Source: Bog-473 sp963764305 (GTDB lineage Bacteria; Actinomycetota; Acidimicrobiia; Acidimicrobiales; RAAP-2). Taken from it: a DNA stretch of 64,000 nt. The notes beneath the pieces are model-generated. The model was not told the DNA's origin and ran no database searches. It saw only the letters and a list, made by a program, of their open reading frames with translations. This document shows positions 34,102 through 47,694 of the stretch, one piece after another (the first letter of the stretch is position 1; every line of letters starts with the position of its first letter). The stretch is from NCBI GenBank assembly GCA_963764305.1, contig CAVXSD010000009.1, positions 310,001 through 374,000 of the forward strand, written 5' to 3'. The position numbers and the translations under genes were made by a program.

Positions 34102-36169
34102 ATGTCCGTGACCGGGAAGGTCGTCGACGCTGACAACCCGAGCAACGGACTGTCCGGGCTGCGGGTTGTCGTCCGCGACACGTCGGCGATCGTCGCGAGC
34201 CAGCTTGGCGCAACGACCACGGGATCGGACGGCAGCTTCACCATCACGATCGCTGCCGACTCCTTCAGCGGCACCGAACTCGGCCCACGGCAGCTGGAGG
34301 TGTCGATCCGCACCGCCGTGGTGGGCCGGCTGCTCTACCTGCAGACCTACCCGGACAGCGACATCGACACGACCACCATCGACACTGTCTCGCTCAAGCA
34401 GGCCGACGTCACCGGCTGGGCGGTGACGCTGCCCGGCACCTCCAACGCACTCCCGGTGTGGGAAGGCACCGCGGTGCAGGCGTTCGTCGACGACAAAACC
34501 GCCTGGAGCGCGGTGAACACCGCTATGAAGAATGCAACGAACGCGATCTCGGTGATGCAGCTGGCACTGGACATGCCCCGCAGCTATCAGGCTAACGCCG
34601 CGGACGAGAGCCCCGAAGTCGTGCTCGACTTCCCGGACAGCTTTGACGGCACCACGTCGCCGACGACCGCCAACGATGCGACCACGTTCCCCCGGCCCGA
34701 ACGGACGATGGTCACCGCCGCGCAGGGCGGCCGAGCGGTGAAGGTGCTGATTTCCAGTACCGGCAACGCCTTCATCAACTTCATCGTCACGGTCGTGCAC
34801 GTGTGGAACCACCTGTTCCACGGCGCGCCCTACCCCGACGCCGGGGAGGTCCAGAAGTACTTCACCGAAGCGGGTACCACGGCCAAGGCCTTGACCTTCA
34901 CCACGACCGGCATCAGCGTGGTGCACGCCAAGGCCGTGCTGGTCGACGCGGTGGATGCCAGCGCCGACCTGTCGAACGCCTTCCTGCTCGGGTCGCCGTT
35001 CGAACAAAGCTATTGGGACACCGGCAACCATCAGGTGTACGAGGCCCGACGTGGCTCGTGCTCCGGCGAGCCCGTTCCGGTGCACGACGTCAGCATCGGG
35101 ATCCGGGGACCGCTGGTCAAAGACCTGCAGGACCAGTTCGTCGCACACTGGTCCAAGGCGGACGACGGCAGCGACCCGGCCGTCGCGTTCGACCAGTCCG
35201 CCGGTGGCGATCACCACGGCGAACCAAGGCGAGTACGTGGCCGCAGCCCAGCTGGTCCGGACCGTCAACGTGGACACGCTGCCCACGGTGCCCAACGGCG
35301 AGGAGGGCCTGCTGGAGGCCTACCTCAGGGCGATCGAGAACGCGACCGATTACATCTACTTCGAGAACCAGTACTTCACCAACGAGACGATCGGGAAGGC
35401 GCTGGCGGCGGCCCTCAAGAAACAGTCGAACCTGCAGGTGATCCTCATGGTGAACGTCGTCCCCGACATGCCGTTCTACCCGCACTGGCAGACCGAGCTG
35501 TTCGCGCGAATCCGCAAGGACGCGCCGAGTGCCGCCACCCGGTTCGGGGTCTTCACCGCCTGGTCGCACGAGGCGGCCTCGGCCGACCATAAGCGGAAGG
35601 ACAACAAGGACAGCAACCCACTGCTGATGCCGAACTACCTACACACCAAGACGGCGATCGTCGACGGCAAGTGGGCGACCATCGGCTCGGGCAATCTGGA
35701 CGGCGCCTCGCTCGACGAGTTCCAGATCATGCGGCCACTCATCGGCATCAACCGCAACGACGAACTCAACTGCGTGGTTTACGAAGGCGTGGACAACCAT
35801 GATTCGACCGGCTTCGTCGACGCGCTGCGGCTGGCATTGTGGAGCGAGCACCTTGGTATCCCGACCACCGACTCGCGGCTGGCAGCGCCCGCCAGCCCGC
35901 CGAGCAACTGGCTGACGCTGTGGAACACCCAGGCCGCAGCGAAGCTGCAGGTCCTCGTCAACAGCCCGACCACCATCGACCCCAACAACGCCAACGGCCG
36001 GGTGCTCGCGTTCCCGCCGACCGCGCCCGGCGACTACGCCAAGTTCCTCGCGGCCGCCGGCATCAACGCCAAGGATGCAAACGGCAAGGTCACCAACCCG
36101 GTCTGCCTGCTCGAGCAGACCACCGCGTTCAACTTCCACACCGGCAAGTGGGCCGACGCAAGCAGCTAG
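34102..36169 (+). pseudogene. Phospholipase D-like protein, one frameshift
   Basis: First gene of the large operon. An N-terminal beta-sandwich (VTGKVVDADNPSNGLSGLRV, about 1-90) is followed by a two-domain PLD fold. Both HxKxxxxD motifs are present: VHAKAVLVD (about residue 273) and LHTKTAIVDGKWATIGSGN (about 515). The enzyme would cut phosphodiester bonds in lipid or nucleic acid. At 35198 an extra C shifts the frame (first half ends AFDQS, second continues PVAITTANQGEYVAAAQLV). Starts are ATG 34102 or GTG 34096. The next gene begins 3 bp after the stop. Repaired length is about 688 aa. Confidence 0.85.
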
Positions 36170-36172
36170 ACG

Positions 36173-39100
36173 ATGCCCTCCTCCCTCGACCTCGCCATCC
36201 AGCGGCTCGGCAATGTGCTTGCCGACATCGCCGACGTGGTGGAACGCCCGGACGGCCCGGCCGACCTGCTGGGCCGGCTCGGCTGGGACCTGCCGCCCGA
36301 GGTCGACGACATCGGCCTTGCGGCGCTGGACTTCTCCGACCTGCTGACTGCGATCGCAAACCTCGAAGATCTGCTCGACGCGGGCACCACAGGCCTCGAC
36401 CTCGACGCCGGCTTCGCGCAGGTGGCCGTTGCGCTCGGGCGAGTTCCTGCAGGGCATCGACACGGTTGTCAACGGTTTCGCATCGACCGGCGACTACCTG
36501 ACCAAGACTGACATCGTCGACCAGTTCGTACCGCGGCTGCTGGACTATCTGCGTCGTCTCGAGTGCTGCAGTCGACGTCGCTGCTCACGATCGGCGCTGC
36601 TGATGTTCCTCGGCATCGTCGAGCTGCAGCCGTACCCCGCCGATCCGACGATCTACCAGGTCCAGCACGTGCGTCAGGTCGTGAACTGGGACCGCATCCC
36701 CCATCTGTTCAGCGACATCAGGGGCCTGCTCTCCGAGGCTTCCAGTGGGGCGTCGCGAACGCCGACCCGTCCGTGCTGGTCGAGCGGCGCTCGGCACAAT
36801 CGTCTGCGGCCTGGGCGTCTGCGGTCAGCTCGCGCGCGCTCCCCGCCGCGCGCCGAGGGCACGCTGGTCGGGCAGGACGTGCCAGAGGCGGACACCGACC
36901 CGATGCTCCAGGTGTTCGTCAGCTTCCTCAAGGCGCTCGACGACTCCGGCGTCGACGTGGGGATCACCATGACCGGCCTACGCCCGACCACGGCCGGCGG
37001 CCTGGATATGGGCATCGCGTTCGCACCGTACGTGATGGGGGGCGGGGACATCGACGATCCCGATCAGCGACACTGTCACCTTCGGGATCGACGCCTCGTT
37101 GGAAGCGGACACCGGGATCGCCTTTGTCTACCGGGCTGGTTCCGCCCCGGTGATGAAAACCGGCCTCCTCGCGGGCAACATCGCCGACGTCGCTCGACGG
37201 GCACATCCTCGCGACCCTCACGGTGGCCAACGCGGACAAGACCCCGCTGCAACCTGCTCACCGTGGCGGACGGCCTCGGGATCACCGTGGGCTCGGTCGG
37301 CGTCGGCGGCGGGGTCGACGTCAACGCAGGCCAGCTCAGTGCGCTCGTCTCGGCCGCCCTCACCAACGGCGTCTTCACCCTGAGCACCAAGAACCTGGAC
37401 TCGTTCGTCGCGACGATCATCCCGATCGACGTGACCTGCAACTTCAACCTAACGCTCGGCTGGTCCTCGGCGAGCGGCCTGTTCATCGAGGGAAACGCGA
37501 GCCCGCACTTCGACATCAACCTCAACACCGACATCGGGCCCTTCCACCTGGGCGTCCTGCACCTGGTGATGACGCTCGGGCAGCCCGACCTGCCAGTGGA
37601 GATCAGCTTCGACGGCAGCGCCTCGCTGGGTCCGTTACAGGTGGCGGTGCAACGACTGGGCGTCACGGCGGACCTCAAGTTCCAGCGCGGCAACCTCGGC
37701 CCGGTCGACCTCTCGCTCGGCTTCAAGCCGCCCACCGGGCTGGGTATCCAGATCGACGCCGGAGTGGCCGCGGGCGGCGGGTTCATCTCGTTCGATCCGG
37801 ACTCAGGGCCGCTACGCCGGCGTGCTCGACGTCACGATCGTCGACACCATCGCGGTCAAGGTCATCGCTGTGCTCGACACGAAACTACCCGACGGTTCCA
37901 CGGGTTTCTCGTTCCTCATGATCATCACGTTCGAGTTCCCGCCGATTCAGCTCGGGCATGGGCTTCACCCTGAATGGGGTCGGCGGGCTCGGCGGGGTCA
38001 ACCGCACGATGGTGATCGACGCGCTGCAGGCCGGGCTGCGCGCGCACACGCCTCGACGACATCCTGTTTCCGCCGGACCCGGTCGCCAACGCCACGAAGA
38101 TCGTCAGCGAGATCGAGTCGTTCTTCCCGCCGCAGCAAGGGCGATACCTGTTCGGGCCGATGTTCTCGATCGGCTGGGGCACGCCGACGCTGCTGGACCT
38201 CGAGGTCGGGGTCATTCTCGAGGTCCCGGACCCGATCCGGCTGGCGATTCTCGGCGAGATCAAAGCGAGCATCCCGTCACCCGACTTCCCGATCATCTCG
38301 CTGAAGATCCAGGTGCTCGGCACGATCGACTTCGGCCTGGAGAAACTCGCCATCGACGGCACCATGTACGACTCGTACCTGCTGGCGTTCCAGCTCGGCG
38401 GCGACATGGCGCTCCGGCTGAACTGGGGCGGCAGCCCCGAACTTCCTCTTCTCGCTCGGCGGTTTCAACCCGCACTTCACCCCGCCGCCGGACGTGCCGC
38501 GCTCAAGCGGCTCAGCATCAGCCTGGGCAGCGGCGACAACCCCCGGCTCGTCGCGCCTCGGCCTACCTCGCCGTTACGTCGAACTCACTGCAGTTCGGCG
38601 CCAACGTCGACGCGTACGCCGCGGCCGGCGGATTCGCCGTGCACGGATACATCGGCTTCGACGCGCTGTTCATCTTCAGCCCGTTCTCGTTCGAGTTCGA
38701 CTTCTCCGCCGGCTTCGACATCAGCTTCGACGGCGCGACGCTGGCCGGCGTCACCCTGGACGCGTTGTTGTCGGGCCCCACCCCGTGGCACCTGCACGGC
38801 GACGCCTCCCTGACGTTCCTGTTCTTCAGCGTCAGCGCGTCCGATCGACCTGACCTGGGGCGACGCCGACCAGGCGACGCTGCCGCCCGCGACCGTGCTG
38901 CCCGCGCTCACGTCCGCGCTCGGCGACCCGCGCAACTGGACGGTCGGCTTGCCCAGCGCCGGCGCGCCGGCTGTCTCGCTGCGCTCGATCAGCGCCGGAT
39001 CCCACCGTCATCGTGGTTCAGCCGACCGGAGTGCTCGAGGTCCGCGAGATCGTCGTCCCGCTCGACCTGCAGATCACCAAGTTCAACAACGCCACTCCGA

Positions 39101-39673
39101 CCGACGGCACCGAGTTCGCGATCACCGACGTCCGGCTCAACTCCGAGCCCGTCACGGCCACGCCCAAACAAGAGGACTTCGCGATCGCGCAGTTCACCGA
39201 CATGAGCGATGCGGACAAGGTCAGCGCGCCGTCCTACGAACTGTTCGACGCGGGCGTCCGGGTCGGCGACGTCCCGCTGCAGCAACGGGAAGGACGCGCC
39301 CCGCACGATCGAGTACGTCACCAAGATCATCGACGACTACCAGCAGGTATCCCGCGTGGTCGGTAGCTCTACCAGATGCCCGCAGCCGTGCACGGTGCGC
39401 TGACAAGCACCCGTGATCGCGGCCGCCGTCACCAACGACCGGGCTGCGCAGCTTCGCCTCGCACGCCCCGAACCCGATCGCCGTGCGGCCCACGAACTAC
39501 GTCGTCGCGAGCACGATCGACCTCACCCAGCGCACCGACGTGCTGGCCGACGCGACCACGTACTACCAGGCGAAGGTGGCGCTCGGCATTCCTCCTGGCG
39601 CCATCCCGAGGAGCGGGCCGACGTGCAGGTGATCGCCAGCCACGAGGCGGCGCCCGAGGTGATGGCGACATGA
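36173..39673 (+). pseudogene. DUF6603-like large protein, many frameshifts
   Basis: Second operon gene, about 1160 codons from ATG 36173. Read across frames it gives a helical N-terminus (SSLDLAIQRLGNVLADIADV) and then a long beta-rich region with the order of the DUF6603 family: LNLLTVADGLGITVGSVGVG, DVTIVDTIAVKVIAVLDTKL, GMGFTLNGVGGLGGVNRTMV, RYLFGPMFSIGWGTPTLLDL, YLAVTSNSLQFGANVDAYAA and SGPTPWHLHGDASLTFLFFS. About twenty single-base indels (for example extra C at 37060, 37809 and 38841, extra G near 37962) break the frame, with no other stops. No signal peptide is seen. The family has no known function. Confidence 0.75.
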
Positions 39674-42600
39674 CGGGACCGACGGACGACGAGTTCGGCC
39701 GCCACCACTTCCTAGCCTGGTCGCGGCAGGGCATCGCCACGACGCTGAACAACCCCGACTACGGCAGTTCGCTTGCCGGACCGCCCCACGGTGACCGTCG
39801 ACCTCAACGTCACCGCGCAGGACCCGGGGAGCGTCACGGCCGTCCCGACCGTCACGGTGCACACGTTCGGCCCGGGCGACGTGCTCGGCATCGACCCGCG
39901 GCAGGTGGTGCGCACCGAGCCGAAGGACTCGACCACCAACTTCGAACCGAACTACCTGGTCGGGAATCGAGTTCGACACCCCTGACTTTCCCTGGCTGTT
40001 CACGCCCGCCGCCCCGGCCGGCGACCGGATCCGGCCGTGGCTCACGCTGATCGTGCTGAAGGGATCGGAGTTCGCGCCGGTCGCCGGCGTGGTCAACGCC
40101 GCTGCCGGCCATCGACGTTACCTCGATCGCCGCGTTGCAGTCCCTCGACGACGCGTGGAACTGGGCGCACACCCAGGTGTCCGGCGACACCGGCCTCGCC
40201 GCGACGGCCGCCTCCGACCCGTCGAGCGTGATCTCGCGGCTGCTGTGCCCACGCCGGCTCGATCCGGAGACGGCGTACACCGCCTTCGTGGTGCCGACGT
40301 TCGAGATCGGCCGGCAGGCCGGGCTGGGCCTGGACGTCTCCGCGCGTGCACACCTCCGACCCGGCGTGGACGTCGACGCACCGGCACGCCGCTGCGGCTG
40401 CCGGTGTTCTACCAGTTGGCAGTTCCACACCAGCGACCAGGGCGACTTCGAGTCGCTCGTCCGCCGGCTGGTGCCCCGCAAGTTCGGCGCGAACATCGGC
40501 GAGCGGCCGATGGCGGTCGACGACCCGATGCCCGACGTGCCCGAGCGCCGGCGACCGCCGCTCATGCTACAAGGGGCTTTGCAGAGCATCGTGGCGACGA
40601 CCACGCGAGTGGGACGACCCGGCGAAGACGGCGTTCCAGACCGCGGTGGCCGGTCTAGTCAACCGGGTGTCGCCGCTCGTCGACGACCCGAACGGGCCGG
40701 ACCCGCAGGTGGTTCCGCCGATGTACGGCCGCTGGCCCGCCGGCGTCGACGCGGCTCACCGTGGCGGCGACCCGATGGCTCGACGAGCTCGAGCCTCGAC
40801 CCGCGGAACCGCACGATCGGCGGGCATGGGCACCCAGGTCGTGCAGGCGAACCAGACCTCGTTGCTGGCCTCGGCATGGCAGCAGGTCGCCGGCATCGAG
40901 GCGGCGAACGCCGCTGCTGCGGCGAGCCCAGCTGGCCCGCGCCACCATGACCATGCTGCACGCCCAATTGAGCACGGCGCTGGCATCGACCATCCTCACG
41001 CTGACGGCGCCGTTGCACGCCAAGCTGCTCGCCAGCCCGAGGACCATCCGCGCGGCCATCGACGCCAGCCGGGTCCCGCTGCGGCTGACCTCGCCCACCG
41101 CACGCCGGTTGACCCATCCGACAAGCCTGATCCGGCGCCGGCAGGTCGCCCTGACCGGCGTGGAGGTCACGCCCGGCAGCCTGCTCGCTGCCATCAACTC
41201 CGGCCGGATCGCGGTCGTCCCACCGGTGACCCTGCCCGGTGGGCTGGTGCCGATCGAGCAGGTCGGCACCGGGATCGGCGGGGCGGCGGGACGGCGTCCG
41301 GCTCCGGTTCGGGTTCCTCGGGGAGCGGACGGGGTCGGGGTCGGGCTCCTCGGGCGGTTCGGGAAGCGGTAGTGGGTCCGGCGACGGTTTCCCGTGGTCG
41401 CGCTGGTTCCCCCTCACCCTCGACATCGACACGCCGGCCGGAGATTTCACCTTCACCATCGACGCAAGCCCGCAGCGGTCGGGGTCCGGTTCGGGGCCGG
41501 GGTCCGGCCTGGGGGCGGGCTCGGGTTCGGGGTCCGGCTCGGCGGTGGCGTCGGTGAACCCGGTGGCCTTCACGCTGGACGCGTCAACGCGGTGTCGGCC
41601 CAGCCCGACTTCGTGATCACCGCGCCGGAAACCGCAGTGGCACCGGGCGGAACCGGCACCGGCTCGGGCAGGGGCTCGGGCAGCGGTTCGGGAGCTGGCG
41701 GGATCGACTCCCCGGACGCGGCGCGGTTCCGCGTTGGCGCTCAGTCCACTCGCCGAGGCGTGGGCCGGGGTCGCCACCGATCCGCCCTTGGCCGAGGCCC
41801 TCGACTTCACGACGCTGAGCAACACACTCACCCAGCGGCTCGATCCCGTGCTCACGATCCCCGCTCGGATGTCGTCGATCGTGCAGGTCGCCGCGGGGCT
41901 CAACTGGCACCCGGCCGACCCGATCCGCGAGATCATGGCCGCACCGTCGTTCCCGCAGCCGATGTACGCGCCGTTGCGCGACCTGTCCTGCAGTACATCA
42001 TGCCGGGCGCGGACCAGATCCCGAACGAGTCGGTCGGCCTGGTGCATGACCAACCCGCGTTCATCGAGGCTTACATGGTCGGCTTGATCCACGAGATGGC
42101 CCGCGCAACTGCTGTTCGTCGGCTACCCGACCGACTGCATGGGCACCTACTTCCGGCAGTTCTGGGACGTCAGCGGATACGTGCCACAGCCCGGCGACCC
42201 GACCGATCCGACCGCGCTCGCCGAGCTGCTCAAGGACATCCCGCCGATCATCACCTGGCCGCTGCCGGATCCGCTCGGCGCACCACAGAACCGCCCGGGA
42301 CGTGCCCGACCCGATCGTGCTCATCGTGCGGGGCGAACTGCTGCGCCGCTATCCCGACGCGATCATCTACGCCGCGCAGGCGAAGCTCGACGGCGAGCCG
42401 CGCACCATCGACGACACGGCGCCCGACACTGCACCCGATCTTCCAGGCGGCCTGCTCACGCCGGACATGAACTTCTTCGGGTTCAACCTGTCCGCCGCCG
42501 ACGCGAAGGGCGAGGCAGCCGAGCTCCCGAACGGCTACTTCTTCGTCTTCCAGCAACACCCGTCCGGGCCGCGGTTCGGGCTCGAACCGTCCGCCAACGG

Positions 42601-42981
42601 TACCGTCACGCCAATGGTCCGACCTGGCCTGGACGAACTTCGGCTCCGACTCCGCGGACCCGGCTGCCCGCAGACCGGTAGGCCCGGCGACGGCCGCGCC
42701 CACAACGAGCCCGACGTCATCGCCGCGAGCCGACGCTCGTTGCGCCGTTCACCGAGCTGTTGCTGGCCTCGTCGACCATGCGCCGGGTGCTCGCCCAGCG
42801 GCCGATCCCGCCCTTCCTGTCGGCCGGCGACACCCGACCGGCATCGTCGATCACGGGCGCCGACGCCGGCTATCCCTGGGGCGCCGACGCGGCCCAGACC
42901 GCCTACATCGCCGCCCGTCTGCCGTTCCGGGTGGGCATCCACGCCGACCTGATGATCCCGGACATGGACGCCCCGTCATGA
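39670..42981 (+). pseudogene. Large uncharacterised protein A of the operon, many frameshifts
   Basis: Third gene, ATGA-coupled to the second, about 1100 codons. Conserved-looking blocks across frames include DEFGRHHFLAWSRQGIATTL, DVLGIDPRQVVRTEPKDSTT, PDFPWLFTPAAPAGDRIRPW, YPTDCMGTYFRQFWD and VLIVRGELLRRYPDAIIYAA. Two Gly/Ser-rich linkers (about 41290-41380 and 41470-41700) separate an N-terminal and a C-terminal half. Extra bases occur at, for example, 39785, 39965 and 40416. Similar proteins of unknown function exist in actinobacteria and cyanobacteria as far as I recall. No signal peptide or membrane segment is present. Confidence 0.65.
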
Positions 42982-45900
42982 CACAAGCCTTCGAAGCTGC
43001 GGCCCACTCGCTGGTGGAGACCGGCCGCCGGATGCTCGGCGATGACGGCAAGGAAGAAGCGACGCACGAGACCGCCACAGTCGACCAGAACCTGACAGGC
43101 TGCCGGCTGGCATCCCGCTGCTGCTGTTGCCGGTGCGGCTCGAAACTCGTTTCGTCGACACAGCAACGGCGGAAAGCTCTGCGAACGCCGACGCAGGGGA
43201 TGCCGCCAGAGACTTCGATCTCGCTGAGGTCGTCGTCAACCGGCCGACCGCGCTCGACCTCCTCATCCGCGTGTACCCCGACACGATAAGCACATCGTCG
43301 TTCGAGCCCGAGCTGACCAGCGACGAGATCGCCGCCGGGACCAGCTACTGGCAGACCGCGCTGGGGCGATACGGCGACCGACACCGCGGCGGGACGCCTG
43401 GACGCACGCTCGCGAACCAGTTCGGCGCTCCGCCGCGCGGCCTGGATCGCCACGACGATGACGCCGACGAACCTGGGCGGCACCGACGCCGCGCCGACCT
43501 TCCCGAGCCCGGCTACCAGGGCGAGCTCCTACGAGAAGGCGCCCTACCGCAGAAGCCCTTCCGCAGCATTGGATCGTCGTTCTCGAGCGCGGGACCACCA
43601 GCCGTACAGTGCAGGGCGGCCCGATCACGCCGAGCCTGGCGGTCGGCTTCGCCCCGCACGACGGCCAGCTGCCGGACGGGCTGTCCGGTCGACGCCGGCA
43701 TGCGCTGGCTCGTCGACTTCGCCGAGGCGGAGCAGGTGGGATGGGCTACGCATCGACGCTCACCGACGAGACGCAGGCCGGCTTCGACCGGATCTCGTGT
43801 TCGGCGTCGCGACGCCGCCGACGGCGCTCCCGGTCAGGACGCAACTGGCCGAGCTGCTCGACGCGCACCACTACACCGACGGGTTCGCGCTCGTCCCGCA
43901 AGGGCGCTCCGACGAACAACACCTCGGACGCGGCGTCGCGCGTTCAGTACGCGCGGACCCGGACCAGGCGATCAGCTTCGCGGTCGAGGCAGGCGGCGAT
44001 CTGGCCGCCGACGCCGGCCGCGGACGGTCCGACGCTGGCCCGAGCGCTGGGGCTGCCGACCAGCACGTTCAGCCACGTCGCTACGCCAACGGCAACGGGT
44101 GGGCAGCAACGGCGCCGACATGCTCACCGCGCTGTGGCCCGCCACGCTCGGCTATTTCCTCGACCAGATGATGGATCCGGTGTTCACCGCCGCGCAGCAG
44201 GAGACCAGTGCGGCAGTTCGCGCCGGGACACGTGCGGCCGCGCGGGTCCGCTCGCCGCGGTCCGGGTCGGCGCGACGCCATACGGGATCCTGCCCACGAC
44301 ATCGCTGGCCGCGGTGCTGGCCGCCAAGCCCACCACGTCGCGGCCGGGATCGCGAATGCCCGTGCGCGCGAGCGTGCTCGCCCAGCTTGCCGAACGCCTG
44401 CTCCCGTCGTGGGCAGGCGGCATCGGTGCGATCCCGCACATCGGCGCCAGCTCGGACCCGGACGCCGACCTGGCGCAGATGCTGGGCATGGACGCCAGCT
44501 CGCTGGACTACCGCGGCCGCCGGGTCATCGGGGATGACCTGCTGTGGAACATGCTGGTACGTTCGCGAATCCCGGCCCGCCGTCGGAGGAGTGGTGGACC
44601 GAGCACCTGGCGCGCGGGCAGGGCCCTGCTCGACGGTTGCAGCTGACCGACCTGGGACCCGCGGGTGATCCACACCGCCATGGGCACCGACAGCTACCCG
44701 GTGCCGTACTCCGAGCGTCCAGGACGCGCCGCTGTCGGAGACGGATCCGATCGCCGCGGACGCCACCCTGGACGGCGCCCCGGTCAACTACATCCCGTGG
44801 CTCGCGCACGCACCGATGGCCGACGTGTGGGCCGAGAACTACCCGGGCGCCAAGCCGACCTCGATCCTCTACCGCAGTGCTGCGGCAGTCGATGCTGCGC
44901 GAGTACGTCACCCAGGCCGGGCAGGCGCAGGTGAGTTCCGGCATGCTGGACGCGTCGGCGCTGCCGCGAAGTCGAGCTGGTCAACATCGACCGCGAGACG
45001 CCGACCACGACCGCGTACGAGATCATCGAACGCCCTATCGCGGCAGGGTCGACGCTCACGTGGGCGAGATACCTCGGCACCGCCGCCGGCGCGCCGCCGG
45101 AGTCCCCGCTCGCCCGGTTGGCCGATCTGCGCGCCGCGATGGACCGTCTCGCCGAGCTGCCCACGCGGAGCTCGACCGCCTGCTCTCCGAGACGCTGGAC
45201 GCCGCAAGCCATCGCCTCGACGTCTGGATCACCGCGATCAGCACGTCCCTGCTGGCCGAGCAGCTCCGAACGGCGGCCAAGCTTACAAACTCGGCTTCTC
45301 GCACGACTAGCGCGTCGGGTACAAGCTCGACCGGAACGCGCCCTGACGAGCGCCGACACCGCTGTGCTGCATCTCGGCGCGTACGGCTGGGTGGAGAACA
45401 GTCGCGCCGACAACGTGGCGCGCGCGACTGGTCACTGGTGCCGAGGCGGCGAGCCGTGACCCGGCTGGACCGAGCCCGCGCGCAGCTCGCCGCGAACGAC
45501 GAACGCACCGGCGCCGGTGCAGGTCCCGGACACGAGGACAGCGGCGGGTTCATCCACGCACCGTCGATGACCCAGGCCGCGGCCGGCGCGGTGCTGCGCA
45601 GCGGATACCTGAGCCACCGGGGCACGCCCGACGAGCCGACGCTGGCGATCGACCTGTCCTCGACCGCGGGTCGCGGACCGCGTTGTGGCTGCTCGGCGGC
45701 GTGCGCCAGGGGCTGAGCCTCGGCGCCCTCACCGGCTTCCAGTTCGAGGAACAGCTCCACGAGCAGAGCCTCGACATCTACGTCCAGCCGTTCCGCGACG
45801 CCTACCCGCTGGTCGGCGACGAGCTCACCCCGGACAACGGCCAACGGTGCCGTCGTACCGCCGTCGGAGGTCGTCGACGGCGTGAAGCTGCGCGACGCGT

Positions 45901-47661
45901 GGCAGTACGGCGCACTGACTCCCGGGCAGTCGTGGGGCACCGGGCTTCCCGCCGGCCGGCGACGCCCGCGCAGATCGCGGTCATCGCGATGCTCGAGGCG
46001 ATCGACGACATGCTGAGCGCGCTGAGCGACGTGTCGATCGCCGAGAGCGTGTTCCAGATCATGCGCGGCAACTACGGACGGGTCGGTGGGATCCTCGACG
46101 CGGTGTCCCGCGGCGACCATCCACCGGACCCGGACATCGTGACCACGCCCCGGCCCGGGCTCGACGTGACCCACCGGCTCATGCTGCTCCTTGCCGGCGC
46201 TCCGCCAGCGCGCCGCGCATGGCGGGGGATCACGCGTCCGGCCGCGGCACCTGCTCGAGCCGTGGCTGTCCGACTGGGTCGCCGGGCGGCTGCCCGACCC
46301 CGCGACCGTGCGGGCGCTGGTGACCTGGACGGTGGCCCGGCGCAGCCCGAGCCAGCGACCGTCTCGCTGCGCGACCTCGACATCGGTCCGCTCGACGTCC
46401 TCGCGCTCGCTGACGCGGCTGACCGACCACAGCGGGCCGAGCTGGAGAGCAGCGCTATCCTGCTGGCCGCCAGGCCCCCGGCCGACGCGACACGGTCACG
46501 ATCACCTACGCGGCCGAACGGGCCTGCCCGCCGGGTCGGTGACCTTCCCGGACCTGCTCACCGCGGCACGCGCGTGCGGTGCTGGTGACGACCGCCCGCC
46601 CGCTCGACCGGCAAGTCGTTCGCGCTCCCCGACAAGACGCCGGCCAGCGGCTCCATCGACCTGGTCGAGCTGGAAGGACGGCTCGCCACGGTGGTCACCG
46701 CGCGGACACGGACAGGCGCTGCAGGTCGCGGCCGACCACGCTGACTGCGCGCCCGACGACACCGTCGCCGCGTACAACGGTCGTCGATGCGCTCGTCATG
46801 CTCAGCGCTTATGCGCTCCCCGGCGGCGCTCCCGCCGGCGAACCTCCGGAGCTGGACTGCTCGATCTGGGCCGGCGCACCCTCGCCCAGCTCGCAGAGCA
46901 CCAGGCGGCGCGTCACCGGCTCGTCGCAACGCTCGACGACATCACCGCCAACGCGCAGGCGGTGTTCGGTGCCGCCGTCCTCGCTGCTTCCGCAGCTCAC
47001 CCCGCCGGACGCGGGCGACCTGCAGGCGTCGTTCGCCCAATCGGACGCGATGCAGGCCGTCGACCCGAACGCGGTGCGCCGTTGGCTGTTGCAGCTCAGC
47101 CATGTAGGACGTCCGCGGCGGCTCGACTCGCGGTCGCCACCACTCGGCTGCTCGGCGCGGACCGCCCGGCCGTCGATCTGGCCCAGCTGCCCGCCCGGCG
47201 ATGACCGCTGGCTCGGTCTGCCGCTGGGCGAGAATAACCCGCCTAGCTCGGGCCGGGTCGACGATCGAGGCGGTGACGGACGGCGACCCGGCCAGCGCGC
47301 GGCGTACGCCGGGCTGCTCATCGACGAGTGGGTCGAACGGATCCCCGGCGAGACCACCACCGCCGGGGTGGCGTTCCACTACGACGAGCCGAACGCCCGC
47401 GCGCCGCAGGCATTGCTGCTCGCCGTGTGCCCCGACGAGCGGCAGATCTGGGACCTCGAGCTGGTCGCGCGACATCCTCGACGAGACCTCGACCTGGCCC
47501 AGATCCGCGGCGTCGACCTGGCCAGCATCACCGAGGTCGGACAGATCCTCCCGACCCTGTACTTCCCCTTCAACCTGCAGGCGGCGACGCCCGCGACCAC
47601 GTTCGCGAAGGAGTTAGTGATCGATGACAGCGCCATCAGCGCCATCAAGCAGTTCGGCTGA
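42978..47661 (+). pseudogene. Large uncharacterised protein B of the operon, many frameshifts
   Basis: Fourth gene, ATGA-coupled, about 1560 codons, the longest of the set. Recognisable blocks in order are LLLLPVRLETRFVDTA, LLIRVYPDTISTSSFEPELT, ADMLTALWPATLGYFLDQMM, AAVRVGATPYGILPTTSLAA, GVRQGLSLGALTGFQFEEQL, IAESVFQIMRGNYGRVGGIL and VDLASITEVGQILPTLYFPF. These fit a family of giant soluble proteins that I recall only as hypothetical. Perhaps thirty indels, mostly +1, scatter it over all three frames. It has no catalytic motif, signal peptide or membrane helix that I can see. Confidence 0.65.
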
Positions 47662-47694
47662 GGTCATGACCTCAGGAGCGTTGTCGATGTTTCG

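Noticed and set aside
33997..35295. 432-aa minus-strand ORF opposite the PLD gene
   Set aside because: The opposite strand carries the PLD motifs and conserved character; the antisense frame is GC-driven.
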